Origin: Microstegium vimineum
Taxonomy: Eukaryota > Streptophyta > Magnoliopsida > Poales > Poaceae
Assembly (NCBI GenBank): GCA_022036555.1
Contig: CM039122.1
Coordinates: 48,287,600 to 48,351,599 of the forward strand
DNA length: 64,000 nucleotides
Direction of reading: 5' to 3'
The translations under genes were made by a program, and so were the position numbers. Position 1 is the stretch's first letter. Each line of letters begins with the position of its first letter. Shown here in pieces: positions 46,066 to 56,797 of this stretch. A model generated the notes under the pieces. That model was not told where the DNA came from. It did not search any database and worked only from the letters and a program-made list of their open reading frames with translations.

Positions 46066-46324
46066 CTCTCTCTATACTACAAAAAATTGTCGTTTTAAAA
46101 AATAGCACATTCTCCAAAGTGTAACTTTGTCTGCTTATTTTTTTAAAAAATATTTATTAAAATATAATATATGCATATTTTTATGAAAGTATTTTTTAAG
46201 ATAAATCTATTGATATGATTTTCACATTTTCAAACTCAACAATTTAAATTTATTCATAATTTATATTCTCAATATTTGACTAAAATCTTGTCCTAAACTA
46301 CAAATTTTTTTAGTATGGAGGGAA
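46066..46324. mobile_element. Stowaway-type MITE
   Basis: CTCTCTCTATACTACAAAAA at the left and TTTAGTATGGAGGGAA at the right, flanked by TA. It is 259 bp, AT-rich, with decayed ends. Confidence 0.7.
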
Positions 46325-46441
46325 TATATGAGTATATAAGCTCAAACAATTGACTTGATATATTAGTTTGACAAATGAAAGATATCTAAATTTGCAATAA
46401 AGTGATGCACCTCAAAAAGAACCATTTCAAGATATTAATTA

Positions 46442-46844
46442 CTCCCTCCATGTCGTAATTAGATGATGTTTATGACATGAATACTTAGGGGTTAGTTTTC
46501 CTGTTTCGTCCTTATTAAATACAACCGAGGGTGGTACCTGTACAACAATCCGTCGTAGCTCTGTTGGCCAAGCTCCGCGGTCTGAGGCCCGAGGTCTTGC
46601 CACGATTTTTGCATGGATTTTTGTTGCCACGCGAGGAGTCCCGAGGGATGTGAGGGGCCGGGCGGCGCGCGTGGGAGGCGACTCGAGTGGAAGCGATCGA
46701 GGCACGCGCGTGGACGAGGGAGACGAGCGGCGCGCGTGCGACAGGGGAAATCGCGTCCAAAAAATGGTTCCAGCGGGCCGACGTCTTCTTTTACCGCAAA
46801 GTGGCTTTGCTCCAGGACGTCCTCTTTTTCAGATACGGAGGAAG
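46442..46844. mobile_element. Stowaway-like element with a GC-rich interior
   Basis: CTCCCTCCATGTCG at the left and AGATACGGAGGAAG at the right with TA on both sides give Stowaway-like ends. The middle (46540-46760) is unusually GC-rich for this class, with GCGCGCGTG words. It may be an insert or captured sequence. Confidence 0.5.
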
Positions 46845-47148
46845 TATTCAATATTTTTAGCTTTGACCATTAATGTTTAAATGGGCACTATAGAGTGTAA
46901 CACAAAAACACATACTGTTCTTCCTATTTTAAAAATATTATCATCCCTGTTTTTGAGTTATAGACATCTCAGTAGGTTTAAAATAATTTGGGTCAAAAAT
47001 AATAAATACTCACTACCTTCTAAATTATAAGACTGATTTTACTATGTGTATATATCTATTTATTTTATTTTTGTTCATTTTTATTAGGAATTGGACGGAT
47101 ACAGTTATCAGTCTGGGACAAAACAGACAAAGTTTGCAAGAAATTAGG

Positions 47149-48077
47149 GGTCTGATTGGTTACTTGCACAATTCCTTCTCCAGGCTCCCATAATACAAAC
47201 TAGTCTTGATTGGTTATTTGCATAGTATCTTATACATGCTAGCACTATCCTCAAAGCACACTTCAGCTGCATCCCACTATTCGCTCAAATCTGGACGTAT
47301 TCGCTATGCAACACAAACATTGCATCCGCACTGCATGTTCACTGCACCCGCCTCTGCACATCTCCTGCAGCAGCTCGTTCTGTCGTTCCCCTGTCCCCTT
47401 CCACGCCGGGCACAGCATGGCTGGGGCCGAGTGAACGACGCCGCGTCCGGTGAACTGGTGGTTGTCGCCGTGATGGTCGGGCCCGGCATGTAGCACAGCG
47501 GGGACAAAACCGTCGCCGCCGCTGTACTGGAGCGGGCCTATCCGCTTCAGCACCCCCCGCCACCGTTCTCTGTGCTCGCCATGGCTGCCGTCTGCACTTC
47601 GTACGCATCCGCCGTCGGACTCTGTTTGTGGACTCCGACCATGCAAGCGACAAGGACAGTAAGGAGCAGGAGCAGGACCTCTTCGCGGTGTATGATGGTC
47701 GTGGGCATAGGTTCATGGTGATGCGCAGCGGCGCAGCTGCCGAGAGCGGATGCTCACGGTGCTGGGCGTGAAGTCCATGGTGGCCAGCTTCGCTAGCATG
47801 CATGTCGTCGTGGGCCAACACATATGAGAAGCCTCTCCGGCCTGTTCGTCGGTGACCTGGGCTGCTGCAGTGTGGGTGTTTGATGAAATGTCTAGGCTAG
47901 TCTCAGATGTGCAGCTCAAGTGCTTAACCAAACACAAATTATTAAATGCAGCTTGTCACTATGTATCCAACCAAATAACAACCAAACAATGATAAATTGC
48001 ATCCATTTGTACCAGCATAGCTTATGTTGTATAACCTTTAATGCTATGCAAATTCTATACGAGCAACCAATCAAACC
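47149..48077. mobile_element. TIR element carrying a PP2C-like fragment
   Basis: The left end GGTCTGATTGGTTACTTGCA and the inverted right end GGTTTGATTGGTTGCTCGTA match at 16 of 20 positions. TTA lies on both sides (47144-47146 and 48078-48080), with two extra G at the left. TTA suggests PIF/Harbinger. The AT-rich arms enclose a GC-rich core of about 500 bp that does not look like transposon DNA. Confidence 0.5.
47570..47830 (+). pseudogene. PP2C-like protein phosphatase fragment
   Basis: One frame reads DKDSKEQEQDLFAVYDGRGH at about 47650-47709. This resembles the metal-binding motif FAVYDGHGG of plant PP2C phosphatases, with the first Gly-His region altered. An Arg-rich stretch upstream could be the GRRR(x)MED region in decayed form. 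The frame is open only briefly and no other PP2C motif is present, so this is a fragment. PP2Cs dephosphorylate Ser/Thr, but this piece cannot be functional. A chance match is possible. Confidence 0.4.
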
Positions 48078-48363
48078 TTATAGAAATTGAATATGCACCG
48101 TCACACTAGTAGAAATGTAAAGTAGCAGTAGTGCCGAGTTGAAGTTTTCAGTTGTACAGTAGTTTAATTGGCTGCGCTCGGCCACGTGGCTTTTGATTTG
48201 ATGGCTTTTTGATGGAGTAGGAGGTCAGCATCGCAGGTGACCCCGGCCACCGGCATAGCTAGCACTTTAGCAGCACGGTCAGGAGTACGCGTAGTTCTCT
48301 GTCCCATCCTAGTTATATTGTTTTGTTATAATCCTATATACTACTACGGAGTACTATATACGA

Positions 48364-48704
48364 GGGCCTATTTGGATTGGGGTAAATATTTTGCCCCCGT
48401 CACATCGAATCTCCCGTCCCTAATTTGGTATATTTAAAATTTACTAATTAAAAAAGTAATTTATCAGCCGAAGGCAACTTTGCGAGACGAATGTTTTAAT
48501 ATAAATTAGTACATGTTTTGACAATGGTGTGCTACAATAAACATTTGTTAATTATAGATTAATTTAGCTTAATAGAATCATCTTGTTAAGTCCCGCAGGG
48601 ACATGTAATTAGCTTTATAAATAGCCTATTTTTAATACACTAAACTAGTACAGAAAGATTCGATGTGACAGACAAAACATTTGCCACTTCATCCAGACAG
48701 GCCC
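48364..48704. mobile_element. MITE with GGGCCTATTTGGAT ends
   Basis: The left end GGGCCTATTTGGATTGGG and right end ATCCAGACAGGCCC are inverted copies with few mismatches. Inside, TTTGCGAGACGAATG and ATTTAGCTTAATAGAATC words show the internal inverted arrangement common to this MITE type. It is 341 bp long. Confidence 0.65.
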
Positions 48705-50105
48705 TGAGTACGTTGTATTTATCTGCTTGTGCTAGCTTGAATCCAGCATGCACAGAGCACAGCGAGGGACTGCGAGGCAACAGATGAGCCAGATAGCATC
48801 TCCAACAGATATGGTAAAATAAATAGCTAAATTACATAGTTTAGCTCTTTTGTAAAATATAGAAATTCTAAAAAAAAGATGAGGTTTCCAATAGACTTGC
48901 TATTTCTCATCACAAGATGGCAAATCAGGTTCGCTTGTTATTTATGTCCAACGAGATTTTAGGAATAACATATTTGTTATTATACAAAACCAAATAGAAG
49001 ATCTGTTGGAGTTTAATTTTCCCTCTAAAAATCTAAAGATACAATACATAACAAAGATAACATATCTTTTGGAGATGCTCTCACGAACTTAAGCAGTGAT
49101 CGTGCATCATCCTAGAGGGTGGTGGTTCACTAGATATACTCCCTCTGTTCCAAATAAAAAAATAGTGTTATAAGATATGTATTGATTAAACTTTATTAAG
49201 TGTAATTAATTTTAACGATATATGTTATGAGTTCAACGAGATCTAAAACTTTGTAGTGGAAAACTTTTTCGTTGGAAATGGTTTAGATGTCTAAATATTC
49301 AATATAAGTTTTATAGTGTGTTAAACAATCTTGGGAGGAGAGAAAATCTCAACATCAAAGTTGTAGTAAATGATGGGATATGCAACTTTGTAGAATTTTT
49401 TTTCTCTTGAGATCATTTCTTTTCTCGATTGCGCAGAATGTTACGCATCATTTCATTCAAGACAGAAGAGGTTTGAAGTTAAAAAAACACGCTCGTAGAG
49501 CGTCCTAGGGGGATGGGATTATGACCAACACCGCAACACGCCATAGTGTACTTGAGTCGTTTAGAGTATAAATATGCAATACATGATCCATAAACGTAAA
49601 CTTAAAATAATAGCACTGGCTATATAGTCAAAATGGTTGTTGTGTAGCTAAGATGATAAGAATGCTATGACACAAACCTGAGGCTATTGGTTTGAGTCCT
49701 AGGAAATACATATTTTGTTTGATTTTTTTAGTAATATCACGCCAAATCTTGGCTACACTGACGATGATATATATTGAATATATTGCCCTTGAAAAGACAT
49801 CACACAACCTCAACTCTCAAAGCTGAAAAGTTACCTCTGTTCAGCAATTTAAAGTGGTTTTGTCAAAAACTATACATCACACACTCCTTAAACTTTTAAA
49901 ATGAACAAGCTGTCCTCATGGTAGCTCAAAGTAGTTTCCATGTCGATGAAGCACGTGGGTTGCACATGTCATTACCACCTACCTTGTAAACTACTTTGAG
50001 CTGTTGTGTGAAGGGTTAATTATTTCTTTGATTTTGAGAGCTGAGTGTACAATGTTTGGGTTTTCTGGCAAACCCGCCTTGGAAACAACTTTAAAATGTT
50101 ACGAT
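48705..50105. other. Intergenic DNA with an incomplete Stowaway end
   Basis: A left end like TACTCCCTCTGTTCCAAAT occurs at about 49137, but no matching right end was found. No gene was seen. Confidence 0.45.
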
Positions 50106-50110
50106 CATTG

Positions 50111-52047
50111 TGAAAGGTCCTATCCAAGGCTAGAGGAGGGAGGGGTGAATAGCCTAAATTCAAATTATAAAACAAACTTAACAACAAGTTAGACAAAGAG
50201 ATGGCGAAGCTTAACTAGCAATAGCAAAACTAAGGAATGCGAAGCCTCCTAACAATTGCTATCCTAATATAGCTCTAATCACAACCAAAGCCTACTCAAG
50301 TCTAGTGGCCCTCTAGGCACAACCTAATATACTACTTGCAAGAATGAAGATAGTAATGTAAAGATGGGAGGAGTGATTTTACCACCGAGTAGAGGATTGA
50401 GCCAATCAATATGAGATCACCAAGATCACCAATCCACCACAAAGAAGAGCCAAGAGATTGACACTTGATTTTTCACCAAGGTTCACTAGTTTGCCCACTA
50501 GCTACGTCCTTGTTTTGTCGGCTCACTTACTTGGAGGTTCAAGAGCTAATTGGCATCACACGCCAAACCCGTCACCGGGTGCCTCACAACCAACACAAGA
50601 TAAGGGCTCTCCAAGACACGCACAATCCACTAGAGTTAGCTTTGCGATCTTCCGTGGGGAAGGCACAAGAACCCCTCACAATCTTCACTTGTGGTCGACG
50701 AAGCACAATCACCAAGCTTCTCGAATCCACACCGCTTGCTCCAAACCGTCTAGGTGAAGGCAATCACCAAGAGTAACAAGAAACTAGCAGAGGTATCAAC
50801 TCCCAAGTGCCACTAAGATGAATCACTTCATGCAATGCACTTGATCACTCAACTCACTCAAAAGGATGATCAAAATCAACTAAGAGATGAGTGGGAGTGT
50901 GTGTGGTTTGCTCACAAGAGTATGCAATCAGCCAAATGTGCAAGAGTTCAAGAGAGGGGTTCCTTGAACCAGCCATACACCCTTATATAGCCTCCTCAAA
51001 GAAACTAGCCGTTTTTCCCTTTTTGGAGCTGCAGAACGTAACCACCGGACCAATGCACATGGTCCGACGGTATGGTCCGACGCCTGGTTCGGAGCCTAGT
51101 CCGACGCTTCTGCATGTGCCACGTGTCCTCTGTCTTCTGACTTGACCGTTGGAGATTCAAACATCTGACCACCGGACTATTTGCAATAGTCCGGAGCCCC
51201 TGGTCCGACGCTTTGGCCTCAGCCAAACGTCTGAGTCCAGTAAGAATCCAAGCTCCGGACTCCTGGTCCGGAGCTCACCACCGGACCATGTCCTCTGGTC
51301 TGGAGCTTCTCCAGTCCTTAATCGATTTCATGCAGTGAGTGCCAGGGCTTCGGACCTCCGGTCTAGAGCTGACCACCGGACCATTACGCCTGGTCCGGAG
51401 CTTGCCTTGATCTCCTGCTGAGCCACCGGACTCTGAAAACTAGTCGTCTGATGGTCCGACGCACCACCGGACCACTAGTCTGACGCCCTTCTGTCTGAGC
51501 CTTGCCTGAGTCTGAACCACCAGACCACTTCCAATAGTCCGGTGCTCACATACAGACTGGTCTGGAGCTTCTGTCTTGATCAGAATCTTCTTCTCTTTTC
51601 TTCCCTTGATCTCATGTGCCACCACCAAGTGTTTCACTGACTTGTGCATGTGTGTGGCATATTTTAACAAGTTTTACAAGGGATGTTCAATAGGATTAGA
51701 TGCAATGCAATGCAATGAACTCCTAATGGCACTTGATAGGTGTAACCACTAACTATTTTCTTCTCTTCATAGTACGGTTACCTATCCTAAATGTGATCAC
51801 ACCCACTAGGTGTCTTGATCACCAAAATAGAAAAGCCCTATTTTACCTTTGCCTTGAAAAGCTTTAGGGACTCCTCCTCTTCTCTTCTTCTCCAAGTGTG
51901 GAACCTTTGCTAGCTTTCTCCTTAGCCTTCTTTGCTCCATCACTTGTCTCTTTTTCTCTTCACATTGTGTACTTAACCTACTCATCCACTTAGAGTTAAG
52001 TTAGTACTTAGGTTTCATCAATTACCCAAAATACTAGAGATCTTTCA
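50111..52047 (-). mobile_element. Solo LTR of a Sirevirus-like copia element
   Basis: Begins TGAAAGGTCCTATCCAAGG (50111) and ends ACTAGAGATCTTTCA (52047). It is flanked by the perfect 5-bp TSD CATTG (50106-50110, 52048-52052). It is 1,937 bp with no internal region, so the rest was probably lost by LTR-LTR recombination. A block at 51040-51560 repeats the dyad CCACCGGACCA...TGGTCCGGAGC at least six times with variation. A gene-free, GC-balanced sequence. Confidence 0.85.
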
Positions 52048-52052
52048 CATTG

Positions 52053-54483
52053 TCTTACATCAACATCCCAACCTTGGAACAAATGAGAGGGGAAAATAAT
52101 ATAAGCAATAATTCTAATTAGGGATGATCTCTAAATTTACTCACAAACTTCTAATACTTATATCTCTTAAATTTCTAGCTCATGCAAAGAACACGGGCCC
52201 ATGGACCAATTCCTATATAGTTGTGGTTAATCAATTGCTGAAAACAAAGTAAAACCCTGATATATCACCACGATATTCATCCGGGTGAAATATCCAGTGA
52301 ACTATTACTGAGGTAATTAGCATAATACAATGCTACGGTACATACTTTACTTCCTAGGAGGTAGTATCTCAAATAAGTCTGAGCCATCAATTTTTTAGAT
52401 TCTTAAATTAATTAATTAATTTAGAAAAGGAAAAAAATCTCAAATCCCTTTGATCAAGGAGACACGGATGGGCATGCAACTTCTATCCTTTTTTATGTGC
52501 ATGAGGTCGTATCTTTTTTCCTTTTAGGTGACTCAATTAATAAAAAAAATATTACATACATAAAACTATAATAACTAATGTGTTAATTAAGAAAAAAACT
52601 TTAGTAATCTAAAATATAGTATATGCTAATACATTATATGACCTAGTATTTATGTTATACTAACTTAATTAAAACTATATTATAGATTATCTTATAATAA
52701 AACATGTATTTATATACATAAAGTTTCATGCACTGATAAGTTGTGCACGTGTGTATATGTATACACACTTACGTTAGTTTGCATGACTAAATTATATATG
52801 TGCTTCAAAAAATATTTAGTTTATTCTAATTAAGTTATCTTATATCTAAAGTTGCAAAAATAAAAAGTTTCGTTTTATCTAATAGATCATATATGTATCA
52901 ATTAGATCTTAAAAAGATTTTTATACCTAAATTTTTTCTTATTTCACATATTACCTCTTAGAAAATAATAGATGATTCTAACCGTTCGATCTAATTAAAT
53001 TAACGGCTCACAGTTATTTGGGTGTACCATAGCAAAACCCATTAGCATAAGGTAGCTCCATGCATGAATTGAACAAAATGAGTGAGCTCTTTGAGAACCA
53101 TTACTTGTAATTTGTGACTTGTGAAGCTTCATTTTGCCGTGTCGGTAAGTGAATCTCTAGAGTCCGCTCTGTGGAGCCTTCTCAAACAGCCCCTAAGTAT
53201 TGAGCTCTTGGACGCAGCTAGCTCTAGTTTGTTGGATTATTCTTGGAAAGGTTTGATATTTTGACGAAAAGTTCAGATGATTTTGCGTGAAGGGACCGGC
53301 ACATACAAAACATGAAAGGGTTCTCTGAGTCTGAGTGTTTGATTACGTACAATTGTTTGATCCAAACAGTTAATTAGATTAGGAAATAGTTAAAGTACTT
53401 GTAGCTGATACAAACCTTGGCTGGAATGTGCAAGTTGCAAGACAAGCAAACTGGCCTCGACATGTGTGCTGCTTGGCGTACATCATGTCACCTAAAAAGT
53501 TACCGCTTGTCGATACGACAGTGGGGGCTAAGCACAAGATGACAAGGCGACGTCTCTGAATGCACTCATCAAACTGTGACAGTGTGGCACGGCCGCACGG
53601 CACACACAAGCGAATGAAGCGACATCACTGATCCAATTGTTATAGAATACAGTGCGCCCATTAGAGCTGTCACTTGTGGCTTGTAGCTAAGACAAGTAGA
53701 CAACTGATTCCTGTGGTGACTGTCGAATTGCTACCATATCACTCTATCAGGATCAGACCACCCTAAGACATGCATATGCCAACATGCACCATCCAAGTGA
53801 ACATGCCAGCAGGCAGCAGGCTAGTTGCTCCATGCATGCACCAGGATCTAATGGCAAGTTGCTCAACCGTACCCATGCTTGCATAGTTGCATTGCATGCC
53901 TCCACATACAAGCTGTATTCTTCGCTGTGCGACGGGACACTGTTGGCAGCACCGAATTGGAGACTGCAAGACATATAAAGTACTAGGAAGCATCATCCAA
54001 AAGGTGTCTCCATTTTAAGTGGCTGGTCTCGTGCATGATCGATCGGTGTGCAAGTGCAAGAGAGCAAGATTTATATGGTTGGAGATATATATTTGTTGCA
54101 AGATTCCTCTTGAACCTTGGACATGCTTGCCAATTTGCAGCACGCGCTTGTATCTCCGTTGTCGTTCCACATTTGACATTTTGACGTGGAGAGATCCCTC
54201 ATGCCTTGGATTCTTTCACCCATTACGCTTTATATGCCATTAGCAGACTGCAGGCATTATTATCAGGTATCAACCAAATAGCAAAGTCGAGTAATGAAAC
54301 AACTACCAGGATATATAGCTTTAGGCGCAATTGATGCACAATTGCAGACACTGAGCAGACAGACATACGGAGTATATAGCCATCAGTTATGCAGCATGGA
54401 CAGCGACAGCGTCGTAATACCAAACATAGATTCAGGTCATCGCCCATCAGTCCATCCTCTGGGCTCTAGCAAGCATCTCTTAC
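52053..54483. other. Intergenic DNA, no gene seen
   Basis: AT-rich in the left half (52080-53040). Only short frames without recognised motifs. Confidence 0.5.
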
Positions 54484-54485
54484 TT

Positions 54486-54717
54486 AATCCGTTCCAAATT
54501 ATAGTTCGTTTGACTTTTTCAACTCTAAGTTTGACCACTCGTCTTATTCAATTTTTTGTATAAAATATCATTTCTTTTTGGTATGGCTTACTTATTTAAT
54601 AAATAGTCTACATTATAACTTAAATTTGACTATGTTTGCACAAATTTTTTGAATAAGACGAGTGGTTAAAGTTAGGGTAAAAAAAAGTCAAACGAATTAT
54701 AAATTAAAACGGAGGGC
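54486..54717. mobile_element. Stowaway-type MITE, decayed
   Basis: The left arm ATCCGTTCCAAATTATAGTT and TTTGACCACTCGTCTTATTC are inverted at the right as GAATAAGACGAGTGGTTAAA and AATTATAAATTAAAACGGAG. The terminal TA is partly lost. About 230 bp. Confidence 0.7.
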
Positions 54718-55281
54718 GCTCCCTCGAAAAGTTTTTCTTTGGAGAAAACCAAAATAAAAAGAGAATTCTTCTTATTTCATAAGAAAATAAAGGAACCCTA
54801 GAATTCTATTTACATAAGGTACATTACGCCATACAATCTAAATATAAAAGGGGTATGGGGCAATTAATGACTTTGAAAACGCGAAATAGCTGATGAGAGA
54901 AATTGTTGTTGAGAAATAGAAAAGTGGAATGAAATCCCGTCTTAGTCAAATATTTCATATCTCTTCTTGTCCAAACAGAAGGAAAAGGAGACAATTTGTA
55001 CAAGATAGTAGTGTTGTCTCACTCTCACTTGTCCTTTTCTGAAAGCTTGGTTTCTGACAAAGTCACCGGTGCAAGTTACGGAGTTGCGTGTCGCTGAAGC
55101 CTGAAGAGATAGATTGGCTTGATCACACATTCACACGGATCATCCTTCATGGCTAGGCTGGTCGAGAGGTTGGTCAACACTCAACTCAACCTCGGACTCC
55201 TCTCGTTCGTCTCATTCCCTTGAAGCAACAAGTGCAACTCGTGAGTGAGTTGTCCCAGAGCAGTAGTTTGCACTTAATTAA

Positions 55282-55455
55282 GGGGGTGTTTGGTTTACCC
55301 CCTAAAGTTTAGTGGTCCCTAATGTTTAGTGCCTCCTAAAGTTTAGTGCATCAACTAAAGTTTAGGAGCATTTTAGGAGGGTGTTTGGTAGTTTAAGGTC
55401 TAAAATCACCTAAATTTAGCTACTAAAGTTTAGGGGTTGTAACTAAACACCCCTC
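55282..55455. mobile_element. MITE with GGGGGTGTTTGGTTTA ends
   Basis: GGGGGTGTTTGGTTTACCCC at the left and GTAACTAAACACCCCTCC at the right are inverted with mismatches. The interior repeats TAAAGTTTAG(T/G) words several times. About 174 bp. Confidence 0.6.
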
Positions 55456-55546
55456 CGTTCACTTTGAACAGTTTTCGAGCTTGCCGCTCTTTGAGTAAGT
55501 TGTTATCCAAGTGAAGCTCTTTTACAGAATTCAGTTTTCGGTTTGA

Positions 55547-55571
55547 CCCCCCCCCCCCCCCCCCCCCCCCC
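55547..55571. repeat. (C)25 homopolymer
   Basis: 25 consecutive C residues followed by ACCACCCAC and an A run. Confidence 0.9.
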
Positions 55572-55829
55572 ACCACCCACAAAAAAAAAAGGAACAGTGG
55601 CCCTTCTTTGTCTTTAGCACTGCTGTTTTCCGGATTTGCAAACTATGATGCAAACCGCTGTTTGGCCAAAATCTTTTTGGGCTTATTTGGGCTGAAATCT
55701 TGGCACAGCCGCATGATCCACCCAAGCAAGCCCTTCTTAACGTGGTAATGAGGCTATATATGGGCTTGAAAAGGCGGCCCAATAAATGTACTGCAAGAAG
55801 ACATAATTCAGCATACTGAAAAGACAACA

Positions 55830-56055
55830 GTATCATATGCAACTCAGTTTCGTGTGCAACCTATGCAACCATCAATTAAGGCCACATGATCTAGATCCAA
55901 CGTCTGAGGGTTTTTTCACTTAAACCCCTCCACCTGTGGGTTTAAATTCACATGGAAGGGTTTAAGTGAAAAAAACCTCAGACGTTGGATCTAGATCCTG
56001 TGGCCTTAATTGATAGTTGCATAGGTTGCACACGAAGTTGGGTTGCATATGATAC
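55830..56055. repeat. 226-bp inverted repeat (foldback)
   Basis: The left arm starts GTATCATATGCAACTCAG and the right arm ends GGGTTGCATATGATAC. The arms of about 98 bases pair at roughly 93%, with a ~30-base loop, and include AACGTCTGAGG and its inverse CCTCAGACGTT. No ORF. It may be a foldback-type MITE, and a transcript would form a long hairpin. It lies about 740 bases from the PMT gene's stop codon. Confidence 0.9.
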
Positions 56056-56797
56056 ATTGCCTACTGAAAATAGCCAATAATGACTGAATATGTTAACTGG
56101 TTGCTGCAGAACTGCAGCAACTTACTACTAGTATCAGTAGATCTTAGAATCATTTGTCGGCTCCACAGATGAGTTGTATGCTATTGGACACTTCGTGCAG
56201 TCCAACAACATGCCGAGCGGGGGAAAGAATCTGAGAGACCAGAGACCTGTTATAGATGGCCTAATGTCCTGTCAAAAACTCAAAATGTGTCTGGACCAAT
56301 TCACTCCGGGCCCCATTTAGCCGTCACGATTGTTGGGCCTTCCTCTCCATAATTTGGGACCAGAGCACACAGCAGTGTTCTTTCAATCATAAATAGATCT
56401 GGAATCTTGAATCCAGCACACACAGCACAGCTTAATAAGATTAAAAAAAAAAGGTTGCATACACCAAAATTGTAAGGCTAGAATGAACCCAGTTGTGCTT
56501 ATCCGGGATGACTCGCAACAATGACTTCTATTTACCACTTGGCACAATTTGGCAATTGAAGAAAAAAAAAACTTTGCAGGGGCCGGGGTTTACTACATAC
56601 CCTTCCATTTTCCCCTGTCACACCTTAGTAAGAGAGAAATTTCCTATCTGAGCAAGTAGTACCGTCCAAAAAGAACAGAAAACAGAAACAATTAAGAGAA
56701 CACTAGCTCAAGGAGCTAGAAATAGCGATCCAAATCGAAACAAGAAAAAAATGCTTATCAACATTGAGGATTTTTACTTCACAAGTCCTCCTCCCTG
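56056..56797. other. 3' flank of the PMT gene
   Basis: No gene was seen. The last ~100 bases before the stop codon on the minus strand should hold the 3' UTR. Confidence 0.5.

Noticed and set aside
48101..48150. CACTAGTAGAAAT resembling a CACTA end
   Set aside because: No sub-terminal repeats or partner end were found, so it is likely chance or a very old remnant.
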